Assembly (NCBI RefSeq): GCF_019977235.1
Contig: NZ_AP024646.1
Span: forward strand, 4,464,001 to 4,528,000
Direction: 5' to 3'
Source: Arthrobacter sp. StoSoilB5
GTDB taxonomy: Bacteria > Actinomycetota > Actinomycetes > Actinomycetales > Micrococcaceae
DNA: 64,000 nucleotides
Each line of letters starts with the position of its first letter. Position 1 is the stretch's first letter. Below the pieces are notes generated by a model, which saw nothing but the letters and a program-made list of their open reading frames with translations, was not told the origin of the DNA and ran no database searches. This document shows positions 36,928 through 45,271 of the stretch, piece after piece. Made by a program: the position numbers and the translations under genes.

Positions 36928-39108
36928 ATGGCGCGGAACAAGGGTCCACGGTTAGGTCTGGGCAAGGTCCTCCTGAGGATCTTCGCGTTTTTCTTCGTGA
37001 GCATCCTCAGCGGGGTGCTGATCTGCGGTTTCATGGTGCCAGTGGTTCAGTTCACCAGCACCACCATGGGGGGTTCCATCGGTTTTTACGAGAGCCTGCC
37101 CAGCCAACTAGACGTTGATTCGCCGTCCCTTTCCAGCACTGTGGTCACTGCAGACGGCCAGCACATCGCCACGTTTTATGCAGAGAACCGCGTGAAGGTA
37201 CCACTGGACCAAATGTCGCCCTTCATCCGTCAGGCGATCGTGGCCATCGAAGACAGTCGCTTTTACGAGCATCCGGGAGTGGATGCGCAAGGAATCATCC
37301 GGGCGCTGACGTCCAACGTGACCAAGGGGACCCGGCAGGGCGCGTCGACCCTGACCCAGCAATATGTCACCAACGTGCTGAACGAGTCCCGCCTCTCGCA
37401 AGGGCGGCCCGAGGACGTGGTGCTCAGCGGGGACAAGACCATGGGTGACAAGCTGCGCGAGATCAAACTGGCCTTGGAGCTCGAGAAGCGCTTCAGCAAA
37501 GACCAAATTCTTGAGGGATACCTGAACATCGTGTTCTTTAACCGGAACGCATACGGCATCGAAGCCGCTTCACGCTATTTCTTCAGCACCTCAGCGAAGG
37601 ACCTCACCTTGCCACAGGCCGCGCTTTTGGCAGGCCTGGTGAACGGGCCCAGCGTCTATGACCCCACAACCTCGCCGGAATCAGCGTTCGCCCGCCGAAA
37701 CTTGGTGCTGGACAGGATGCTGGAACAGGGCCAGATCACGCAAGTAGATCATGACGCGGCAGTCGCTACCCCAGTTGAGCTGAAAATCACTCCGTCCCTC
37801 CAAGGCTGTGCAGGGGCCTCCATCGCCACGTACTTCTGCGACTACGTGTCCCACCTGATCCTCAACAATGAAGCCTACGGCGCAACCGTGGAGGACCGCG
37901 AACGGCTCCTGTACCGGGGCGGGCTCACCATCACCACCACTTTGGACAGCCGGTTGCAGGCGGCGGCACAAGTACAGGTGGATGCCTCTGCAGGCGCCAA
38001 CCCGGACAAGTGGGGCGCTTCGATGACCACCGTGCAACCAGGCACAGGAAAGATCCTGTCCATGGCACAAAACACGGTGTTCGTTCCGCAGGACGGGAAA
38101 TTCGATACCCAGTTGAACTTCAACGTGGACGCGAAGGACGAAAACGGCAACGACCTCAATGGTGCAGGTGGCTTCCAACCCGGCTCCACCATGAAGCCGT
38201 TCATCTTCGCGGAGTGGCTCAACGAGGGCAAGTCGCCCACTGCCGTGGTGGATGCTTCCCGCCGGGTCTACCCGGTTGGCTTCCCGTGGCGTTCGAGCTG
38301 TGGGAAGGTGCTGGGTGGATACAGCACCGCGCAGAAGGCGCAGAACCTTGGCGCGGACGATGACCTGCAGAACAACGATGAGGGCTACTACCGCCCCATG
38401 CCCATTAATTACGGCCTCTATAACTCGATCAACACCGCCACATTCGCCACTGCAGCCCAGTTGGATTTCTGCGGCATCCAGAAAATGGTGGACGCGGTTG
38501 GTTTGCACAGCGGCCTGGACAACGCCCCGATCAACATGCACCAGATCGGCAACCTCCTTGGGTCCATCGGCGTCGCTCCCGTGGTCCTGGCGAGCGCCTA
38601 CGCAACGTTCGCCAACGATGGCACCTACTGCAAGCCCATCGCCATCACCGATATCAGCGACTCACAAGGCAGGAAATACCCGGCCCAAACTCCTGAATGC
38701 AAGGAGACTGTGAAACCAGCCGTGGCCCGAGGGGTTACCGCAGTGCTTCAGGACGTGCTCAAGCTCGGATCCGGCGTCTACATCGAACCCAAGGTACAGA
38801 ACCAGGTCCCCGTAGCGGCCAAGACAGGTACCTCCAACAACAACGGAGCAACATGGGTGGCTGGCTTCACCACCCGGCTCGCCACGGCCTCATTCTTTGG
38901 GGATACGACGGCGGGACAACAGCGGGCGGGACAGAACGTCACCATCAACGGCAAGTTCTACAAGTCATTGGACGGCTACATGATCGCCGGCCCGCAGTGG
39001 GCCAACTACATGATGCAGGCGACCGCCCTCTACCCGAGCGGTGCCTTCAACCCACCCGCGCCCCCGCCGGCGCCGGGTCCGAGCACGTCACCCGCAGCGC
39101 CGCGCTAA
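36928..39108 (+). CDS. Class A penicillin-binding protein (transglycosylase/transpeptidase)
   Basis: This 726-residue bifunctional peptidoglycan synthase has one N-terminal membrane anchor (about 13-45). The GT51 glycosyltransferase domain has AIEDSRFYEHPGVD, RQGASTLTQQYV, and EKRFSKDQILEGYLNIVFF. The transpeptidase domain has the active Ser in PGSTMKPFIF, a SIN second motif in YNSINTATF, and KTGTSNNN. The C-terminus is Pro-rich. ATG 36928 is chosen from the basic MARNKGPRLG start; it is an inference. Confidence 0.94.
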   Translation: MARNKGPRLGLGKVLLRIFAFFFVSILSGVLICGFMVPVVQFTSTTMGGSIGFYESLPSQLDVDSPSLSSTVVTADGQHIATFYAENRVKVPLDQMSPFIRQAIVAIEDSRFYEHPGVDAQGIIRALTSNVTKGTRQGASTLTQQYVTNVLNESRLSQGRPEDVVLSGDKTMGDKLREIKLALELEKRFSKDQILEGYLNIVFFNRNAYGIEAASRYFFSTSAKDLTLPQAALLAGLVNGPSVYDPTTSPESAFARRNLVLDRMLEQGQITQVDHDAAVATPVELKITPSLQGCAGASIATYFCDYVSHLILNNEAYGATVEDRERLLYRGGLTITTTLDSRLQAAAQVQVDASAGANPDKWGASMTTVQPGTGKILSMAQNTVFVPQDGKFDTQLNFNVDAKDENGNDLNGAGGFQPGSTMKPFIFAEWLNEGKSPTAVVDASRRVYPVGFPWRSSCGKVLGGYSTAQKAQNLGADDDLQNNDEGYYRPMPINYGLYNSINTATFATAAQLDFCGIQKMVDAVGLHSGLDNAPINMHQIGNLLGSIGVAPVVLASAYATFANDGTYCKPIAITDISDSQGRKYPAQTPECKETVKPAVARGVTAVLQDVLKLGSGVYIEPKVQNQVPVAAKTGTSNNNGATWVAGFTTRLATASFFGDTTAGQQRAGQNVTINGKFYKSLDGYMIAGPQWANYMMQATALYPSGAFNPPAPPPAPGPSTSPAAPR

Positions 39109-39204
39109 GTTCTGCATTGCGGGGCCCGGTCTGCGCGCTATTCCGCCTAGCCCAGCTGACGGAAAGACTTGGAAAGCCAGCCATTCCTCCCGCAGACTGG
39201 GCCT

Positions 39205-39936
39205 GTGAAGCCCTTCCTTCTGTTGGCGACCCGCGCTGAAGACGCAGCAGCGGATGACGAGTACCAGGCCTACCTCCGGTACTGCGGGCTCCGGGCTGAG
39301 GAACTGGTCCGCGTCAGGATGGAGGCGGCACCATTGCCAGCCGTTGAGTTAGCCGATTACTCCGGTGTGATTGTGGGCGGCAGTCCTTACACCTCCAGTG
39401 ACCCTGTAGAGGAGAAGAGCCAGGCCCAGCTTCGCGTCGAAGCTGAACTCTCAGCGCTCTTGGATCGCATCGTGGCCGCGGACTTCCCCTTCCTGGGTGC
39501 CTGCTACGGCGTTGGAACCTTGGGTGTTCATCAGGGAGCCATCATCGACCGTCGCTACGGGGAACCGGTCGGTGCAACGGAGATCAAACTGACCGCAGAC
39601 GGGGAGCGCGATCCCCTGCTCAAAGGCCTGCCTCATACCTTCGAAGCATTCGTTGGACATAAGGAAGCCTGCAGCCAACTGCCGGAGAACGCTGTGTTGC
39701 TCGCGAGTTCCGCAGCCTGCCCTGTGCACATGTTCCGAATCAAGAAGAATCTCTACGCCACACAGTTCCACCCGGAACTGGATGTCGATGGTCTTATCAC
39801 CAGGATTAATATCTACAAGAACGCAGGGTATTTTCCCCCGCATGCTGCCGATGAGCTCATCGAAACCGCAAGGCATGCCTCTGTGACGGAACCAATGCGG
39901 GTGCTGAGGAATTTCACGGAACTCTACGCTCGCTAG
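39205..39936 (+). CDS. Class I glutamine amidotransferase-like protein (GMP-synthase-like)
   Basis: This 243-residue protein has the triad region: GACYGVGTLGVHQGA with the nucleophile Cys, and TQFHPELDVDG with His and Glu. Such stand-alone domains hydrolyse glutamine for an unknown partner. The Cys loop is GACYG rather than the usual G-C-G, typical of the GuaA-like glutamine amidotransferases of actinobacteria. GTG 39205 fits the domain start (VKPFLLLATRAED). Confidence 0.82.
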   Translation: MKPFLLLATRAEDAAADDEYQAYLRYCGLRAEELVRVRMEAAPLPAVELADYSGVIVGGSPYTSSDPVEEKSQAQLRVEAELSALLDRIVAADFPFLGACYGVGTLGVHQGAIIDRRYGEPVGATEIKLTADGERDPLLKGLPHTFEAFVGHKEACSQLPENAVLLASSAACPVHMFRIKKNLYATQFHPELDVDGLITRINIYKNAGYFPPHAADELIETARHASVTEPMRVLRNFTELYAR

Positions 39937-40070
39937 GGGTCTTGCGGGGCCTGCTCTGCGCCCCACGAGGGGGTTTCTATCAGAGCCTCCCTCGCGCTGC
40001 CATCGCTGGGTAGCGTTGTGGTTACTCACGCACATGCCCCGCACGTGATTCATCCATGAGGAGCAATCTT

Positions 40071-41330
40071 TTGAAGCAGGACCCTTTGGCGGTCGAAGCC
40101 CAGGTACACGCGTCACCATATGAAGCAAAGACCAAGCCAACCCCGGCGAAAACCCGGGCGGCGAGCAAGATTCCGTGGGGCGGCCTTTTGGTGCTTGCCG
40201 CCGCGGGCTTTACGGCTGTCACCACAGAACTGCTTCCCTCTGGACTGCTCCCACAGATCAGCCGGGATCTGGGTGTGGATGAATCGGCTGTAGGTTCCCT
40301 GACCGCAGCATATGCAGCCATCATCGTTTTCACAGCCCTTCCCCTATCCCGTCTCCTTGGTGGGCGGGTCCCGCGGAAGACCCTGTTGATGGGGACGGTG
40401 CTTGCCTTCGCGCTCAGCAACGTCTTGCTGGCTTTGAGCACGAATCTTGAAGTGGCCATCGCCGCAAGGCTTTTGGGCGGTATTGCCCATGGCATGTTGT
40501 GGTCGAGCATGGCGCCGTATGTAGCGCGCATCGTCCCGGCGCACTCAGTAGGCAAGTCCATGGCGGTGGTCTTCAGCGGGACCAGCATCGCGTTGGCTGT
40601 CGGGGCCCCGATCGGCACACTGATGGGAACCCTCATGACATGGCGGGTTTCCTTTGTGGTCCTGGCCGGGGTTGGTGTCCTACTGGCATTTTTGGCGCTC
40701 TGGCTGCTGCCGGCTGCGCACGATCCCGGCACGCACAAGACGCCGTCGATCCGGGCAGCCCTCAAGCTACCCGGTGTGATCGCCGTGGCCACCGCTTGGC
40801 CGCTCTTGTTGCTCGCACACTTCACACTCTTTACATATGTTGCCCCTTTCCTGCTCGCCTCTGGATTGCCCGAAGCCCTCACTGGCATTTCCCTGTCTGT
40901 GGTCGGGATCTCTGGCTTGGTTGGAATTTGGATCGCTGGCCTGACCGCCGATTCCCATCCACGGCGTTCGGTGATTATCGCCGTCGGGCTTCTTTTGCTT
41001 GCCTTCGCGCTGCTGCCGGTTCTGGGCGGCACGTGGGTGGGGGTCTTCGCGCTGATGGTTGCCTGGGGCGTTTCGTTCGGAGCGATCGGCATCTACAACC
41101 AGGCGGCAATCCTTCGCGCTGGCGGGGAGCACAAGGATGCAGCCAACGGACTCACCGTAGTGACCATTCAACTGGGGATCGCCGTCGGCGCCGGGTACGG
41201 TGCGTTGGCGCTGACCACTGTTGGCGCTCAGTTGGTGCCGCTGGCCGCAGCGCTGCCAACAGCAATAGCCTTGGCGATCATCATTTCCAGCAAGCGCGGC
41301 GGATACCCGGCAGGGCCACGCGAAAAATGA
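40071..41330 (+). CDS. MFS transporter, DHA1 family
   Basis: This 419-residue twelve-segment exporter-type carrier has motif A-like RLLGGRVPRKTLLMG and the proline/glycine-rich motif C region GTSIALAVGAPIGTLMG. It resembles the AraJ/YdhP-type sugar or drug efflux group. TTG 40071 has AGGAG seven bases before it; ATG 40056 would add five residues. The substrate is unknown and no regulator is adjacent. Confidence 0.88.
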   Translation: MKQDPLAVEAQVHASPYEAKTKPTPAKTRAASKIPWGGLLVLAAAGFTAVTTELLPSGLLPQISRDLGVDESAVGSLTAAYAAIIVFTALPLSRLLGGRVPRKTLLMGTVLAFALSNVLLALSTNLEVAIAARLLGGIAHGMLWSSMAPYVARIVPAHSVGKSMAVVFSGTSIALAVGAPIGTLMGTLMTWRVSFVVLAGVGVLLAFLALWLLPAAHDPGTHKTPSIRAALKLPGVIAVATAWPLLLLAHFTLFTYVAPFLLASGLPEALTGISLSVVGISGLVGIWIAGLTADSHPRRSVIIAVGLLLLAFALLPVLGGTWVGVFALMVAWGVSFGAIGIYNQAAILRAGGEHKDAANGLTVVTIQLGIAVGAGYGALALTTVGAQLVPLAAALPTAIALAIIISSKRGGYPAGPREK

Positions 41331-41400
41331 CCACACGAGAAGCGCCGGTAACATCCCCGAAACATGCCAGTCACGTGATCTTCACGAACGTGGGGTTTCT

Positions 41401-41416
41401 GTAACTTACCCGCAAC
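41401..41416. promoter_or_regulatory. GlnR-like box before amt
   Basis: GTAAC-TTACCC-GCAAC fits the actinobacterial GlnR pattern GTNAC-N6-GNAAC and lies about 110 bases before an ammonium transporter gene, a classical GlnR target. Confidence 0.45.
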
Positions 41417-41524
41417 TTAGCTCTTCTGAGTCGGAAACATAGCTCACCGAATATTGATCGGGGGGAAGTGAGGGCCACGCAACACCGGGCCCGTTTCGGA
41501 CAGGCTTGATCAGAAGGGAACGCA

Positions 41525-42847
41525 GTGGAGATCTCTGCGCAACACGTCTGGCTGATGTTGTCATCGGCAATGGTGCTTTTCATGACCCCGGGGCTCGGCC
41601 TTTTCTACGGCGGTATGACCCGTGCCAAGGCAGCCCTCAACATGATCATGATGAGCTTCATCTCGGCGGGCATCGTTGGCGTCGTATGGGTACTGTGGGG
41701 TTACTCGATGACCACCGGCGACGGCTTCCTGGGCTTGTTCGGCAACCCCTTCGCGCACTTCGGGCTCCAGGACCTCATGGGTTCGCCCGACCTCCTCAAG
41801 GTAGTCTTCGCCGCTACCTTCGCCATCATCACCGTGGCACTCATCAGCGGCGCCATCGCCGACCGCGCCAAGTTCGGCGCCTGGGCACTCTTCGTCCCCA
41901 TCTGGGTCACAGTGGTCTACTGCCCGCTGGCTTACATGATCTGGGGCGGGGGCTTGATGAGCGCAGGTGGGGCCGTCACGCAGATCTTCGGCCAGGTGAT
42001 CGACTTCGCCGGCGGTGCCGTGGTTGAGGTCAGTTCAGGTACCGCCGCCTTCGTCCTCGCATTGATCGTGGGAAAGCGTCACGGATTCGCCAAGGACCCC
42101 AACCACCGCCCCCACAACGTCCCGTTCATCATGATCGGCGCAGCAATCCTCTGGTTCGGGTGGTTTGGCTTCAACGGCGGTGCTGCAACCACTGTTGAGC
42201 AGGCAGGCCTGATCTGGGTCAACACCTTGGTGGCTCCTGCCGCTGCGATGCTGAGCTGGTTGATCACGGAGAAGATCCGCCACGGACACCCGACTTCGTT
42301 GGGCGCAGCTTCCGGTGTCGTTGCCGGCTTGGTGGCCATCACCCCTTCCTGCGCCAACATCACCCCGCTCGCGGCCCTTGGCCTGGGACTCGTTGCTGGT
42401 GCCGCCTGTGCCGTGTTCGTGGACCTGAAGTACAAGTTCGGTTTCGACGATTCCCTTGACGTCGTGGGCGTGCACTTCGGGGCCGGCGTGATCGGCACAC
42501 TTTCCCTTGGTTTCGTTGCCTTCCCCACGGAAGGCGTGGCTGGTGGGCTCCTTTACGGCGGCGGCGTGCAGCAACTCGTGGCACAGACAGTTGCCGTGCT
42601 GCTCACCATCGCCCTCTCGGGCCTGGGTACGCTGCTCATTGGCCGCGCTATTCACAAGACCATCGGCTTCCGCGTTGCCCACGAACACGAAGTCACCGGG
42701 GTGGACCTCACCCAGCATGCGGAGTCTGCCTACGAGTTCGGCCTCACTGCCCACGGCCACTTCCGCCAGCAGCAGGCGCACTTGTCGTCGCTGATCAAGG
42801 GTGGACGCAAGGAGTCGGCGCAGGCAAAGGAAGACAGCCTGGTCTAG
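41525..42847 (+). CDS. amt: Ammonium transporter, with Glu at the first twin-His position
   Basis: This 440-residue eleven-segment Amt/Mep/Rh channel has MTPGLGLFYGGMTRAKAALN, ISGAIADRAKFGAW, the FGWFGFNGG segment and TPSCANITPLAAL. The second pore His is present in VVGVHFGAGVIG. At the first pore His site, normally V-H-x-S/N, the sequence reads VVEVSSG, with Glu168 (codon GAG at 42026). GTG 41525 has AAGGGA seven bases upstream. A soluble C-terminal tail of about 50 residues could contact a PII protein, but no glnK follows. Confidence 0.94.
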   Translation: MEISAQHVWLMLSSAMVLFMTPGLGLFYGGMTRAKAALNMIMMSFISAGIVGVVWVLWGYSMTTGDGFLGLFGNPFAHFGLQDLMGSPDLLKVVFAATFAIITVALISGAIADRAKFGAWALFVPIWVTVVYCPLAYMIWGGGLMSAGGAVTQIFGQVIDFAGGAVVEVSSGTAAFVLALIVGKRHGFAKDPNHRPHNVPFIMIGAAILWFGWFGFNGGAATTVEQAGLIWVNTLVAPAAAMLSWLITEKIRHGHPTSLGAASGVVAGLVAITPSCANITPLAALGLGLVAGAACAVFVDLKYKFGFDDSLDVVGVHFGAGVIGTLSLGFVAFPTEGVAGGLLYGGGVQQLVAQTVAVLLTIALSGLGTLLIGRAIHKTIGFRVAHEHEVTGVDLTQHAESAYEFGLTAHGHFRQQQAHLSSLIKGGRKESAQAKEDSLV

Positions 42848-42863
42848 CGGCACCACACAGCAA

Positions 42864-42909
42864 AACGGCAGACGACGGCGGCACCCACGTGCCGCTGTCG
42901 TCTGCTGTT
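42864..42909. terminator. Terminator after amt
   Basis: A near-perfect 21-bp stem starting AACGGCAGACGACGGCGGCAC with loop CCAC. Confidence 0.8.
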
Positions 42910-42922
42910 CGTCGGGGCCCCG

Positions 42923-42989
42923 CCCAAGTAGGTAGCAGATGAGGGCCGTTTTGAGGGCTCAGAACGGCCCGACCTGCTACTTAGTTGGG
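42923..42989. repeat. REP-like palindrome, copy 2
   Basis: CCCAAGTAGGTAGCAG at the left and CTGCTACTTAGTTGGG at the right enclose GGGCCGTT/AACGGCCC. It matches copy 1 (15572-15637) in both end sequences and in build, and contains the stop codon of the DUF1992 gene. Confidence 0.8.
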
Positions 42990-43586
42990 TGAACCCGAGC
43001 CGTTCCAGAGGCGTTGCCACCAGCTCCGTTTCGCCTGCGGCTCGAGTTCTGGCTCTGACGGAGCGGACGCGGCCCTTCGTTCACGCCATAGATCAAGCTC
43101 AACGTCCACGTCGCGGAGCTTCGTGACCACCGGTGGGCCGCCCTGGAGCTGTCTCCGGGCTTCGATGACCCGCTGGTTGAAGTCCTCCAGGATGTCGCGA
43201 ACCTGTTTCTCCGTGTACTGCTGGTCCAGCTTCGCGTCGAGTTCCGCGTCCTCAATGCGGAGCAGGATCGCCGGAGGACCAACCCCGCTCAGGCGCTCCC
43301 TCTGGATAAGGCCCTTCACCCACCAATCGGGGTCGTAGCTTTCCCCCAACCCCGGGATCGGTTTGCCGGCATACTTCAGGTTGTCGAACTTGCCTTGGGC
43401 CATAGCATCACGGATGAGGTATTCAACCCGGGCGGCGTCATCGACCTTCCGGCGCTTCTCGCGTTCTTCGGCTTCGGCAGCTTCAAGCTCCGCCTCTTCC
43501 CGGGCATTGCCGCCCGAGGCCCGTACCGCGTGCAATTCGGCGCCGCGCTCCAGCCGTCGCCGGAATGAACTGTTCTCGGTGTTCAC
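42981..43586 (-). CDS. DnaJ-like DUF1992 protein
   Basis: This 201-residue protein has the DUF1992 core: VEYLIRDAMAQGKFDNLKYA, GKPIPGLGESYDPDWWVKGL, then a long basic helix to residue 200. Similar domains are found in mammalian DNAJC28; no function is assigned. The region before the core (about 15-60) is a charged coiled coil (EEAELEAAEAEEREKRRK). GTG 43586 has GGGGG/AGG upstream. The last residues SPN and the stop codon lie in the REP-like palindrome. Confidence 0.85.
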   Translation of the reverse strand: MNTENSSFRRRLERGAELHAVRASGGNAREEAELEAAEAEEREKRRKVDDAARVEYLIRDAMAQGKFDNLKYAGKPIPGLGESYDPDWWVKGLIQRERLSGVGPPAILLRIEDAELDAKLDQQYTEKQVRDILEDFNQRVIEARRQLQGGPPVVTKLRDVDVELDLWRERRAASAPSEPELEPQAKRSWWQRLWNGSGSPN

Positions 43587-43683
43587 GCCTGGCCCCCTTG
43601 CACGGCAGCCCTCGCCTGCCGGAAATCGTGGTTCTGCGTCCAGTATTCCGCAAACTCCCGGTGGCTGCGGAGCCAAAAACGTA

Positions 43684-44922
43684 CTAAATCAGTTCCACGA
43701 AAATGTCCCACCCCGTGCCGATGGCGCCGCCGGCGAAGTAGCGGAGCAACTCGCCGTCGGGGTTGATGGCCAGGAGGTCGTTCCGGGGCTGTCGCACGCC
43801 GCCATTAACTGGCAGTTCAACATTGTGCGTATAGCTTCCAGCGCCGCTGATCCCGGACATCGCGCCCCAACCCGGGCCCAGTCGGGTCGGCGGGTACCAG
43901 CCAAGATGGCCGTCAGTGGGGTACTGGTGCAGGTAGCCAGCGTGATCCCGCCCGTAGAGATCCACCCAACCGTCACCGGTGACGTCCCCGGGAGCGATGA
44001 TCGTGTCGAAGATCTGCCATCCATTGCCGGCTACGACACTTGGCAGCCAGCCGCCCTCGCCGTCGCCCGGATAGAGCAGGAGCCTGCCGGCGGCGTCACG
44101 ACCGAGGACGTCGTTGTTGCCGTCGGCGTTGAAGTCGCCGGGCCCGAGGACGGTATTAAAGATGTTCCAGCCCGTTCCGACCACTGACCGGGGAAGCCAG
44201 CCGCCGTCGCCGTCGCCCGGATACAGGTAGAGGACGCCACCCGCATCGCGTGCCAGGATGTCGTTATTGCCGTCCCCGTCAAAATCGCCGGGCGAGAACA
44301 CAATGTTGAACACACCCCAACCCGTCCCGACCACACTGGGCTCGTCCCATTCAGACGTGTATCCCGGGCACGTTCCGGAACTGAAGCACCATCCGGGCTG
44401 GTAGGTGTAGGTCCTCGGGTATAGGACCAATTCACCGGAAGCGGTGCGCCCTAGAAGCTCGAAATTGCCCCGGCCCGTCCAGCCCATGGCGCGGTTGGAC
44501 GCTGCAATGGGTGCGGTTTCCTTGCTTCTCAGCTCTACCTGGTCCGGGCACCCCTGCTTCTCGGGGGTCGTGGGGCGGACCCTGAAGGAAATGAAGGTCC
44601 CGCGGTCCTCGGGCACGAGCTTCAGCGTCTCCTCCTGCCGCTCTTCGGGCAGCGGAAGTCCGCTGCTGAGCCATTCGATGGTGTAGCCGTTGGGGGCGGA
44701 TTCGGTCTTGTCGCACCCACCGAATTCGCCCGGCGCACCCATTATCAGCTCCGACCCGACAAAACGCATCCCCAGCATAGGGACCACGCCCTCTGCCGAA
44801 ATGAATCCTGCGGGCATCGGGGCGGACGCCGTCGCCGGGGCCGCCCCGATGCCCGCCGACGACATCAACAGCAAGACTGCTGCTGCAGTTCTCCAAAGTT
44901 TTGGATTGCAATTTACCGCCAT
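43684..44922 (-). CDS. Secreted FG-GAP/VCBS repeat protein
   Basis: This 412-residue protein has a signal peptide (about 1-34, LWRTAAAVLLLMSSAGIGAA then ATASA), a domain resembling bacterial Ig-like repeats (to about 125), and a beta-propeller-like part with repeats VVGTGWGVFNIVFSPGDFDG, then DGDGNNDILARD, DFNADGNNDVLGRD and DVTGDGWVDLYGRD. The D-x-D-G-x-x-D loops bind calcium in known FG-GAP proteins. Probable cell-surface or secreted binding protein; the target is unknown. GGAGGGGGAACC precedes the ATG. Confidence 0.85.
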   Translation of the reverse strand: MAVNCNPKLWRTAAAVLLLMSSAGIGAAPATASAPMPAGFISAEGVVPMLGMRFVGSELIMGAPGEFGGCDKTESAPNGYTIEWLSSGLPLPEERQEETLKLVPEDRGTFISFRVRPTTPEKQGCPDQVELRSKETAPIAASNRAMGWTGRGNFELLGRTASGELVLYPRTYTYQPGWCFSSGTCPGYTSEWDEPSVVGTGWGVFNIVFSPGDFDGDGNNDILARDAGGVLYLYPGDGDGGWLPRSVVGTGWNIFNTVLGPGDFNADGNNDVLGRDAAGRLLLYPGDGEGGWLPSVVAGNGWQIFDTIIAPGDVTGDGWVDLYGRDHAGYLHQYPTDGHLGWYPPTRLGPGWGAMSGISGAGSYTHNVELPVNGGVRQPRNDLLAINPDGELLRYFAGGAIGTGWDIFVELI

Positions 44923-45033
44923 GGTTCCCCCTCCGCCCCGCGCTGCAGGACACCCTTCTTCAAGCTTTTCCAAGCCACGAATTCGCCCAAGCTACCACCA
45001 GTTTCCTGTTCCGTCTGCCGCCGAGTCGGTGTG

Positions 45034-45089
45034 CCAAGAAAGACGTACGACGACGGCGGGCGGCACCCGCCGTCGTCGTACGTCTTGGC
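45034..45089. terminator. Very strong hairpin
   Basis: GACGTACGACGACGGCGGG and its complement enclose a short loop, with GCCAAGA/TCTTGGC extending the stem by seven base pairs. It terminates the SulP gene read toward it. The 180 bases between them hold no clear gene. Confidence 0.75.
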
Positions 45090-45271
45090 TTTGATCAGCG
45101 CGGTTCAGGCAGCCGTGCGCCCGAACACCACCTTGTAGAGCAGCGCCGCGGCGGCGGCTCTGAATCTGTGCCTTCACGACCCCCTTTGAACGCCGGACGG
45201 CCCCGACACGCCGCAGGTGAACGGCGTGTCAGGCAAGTATCACCTCAAAGCAGGTCATGAAGCAGCGCCGG

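Noticed and set aside
45090..45180. Short frame on the minus strand ending LLYKVVFGRTAA
   Set aside because: It looks protein-like at the end but has no start codon before an upstream stop and no ribosome site, so I do not call a gene.
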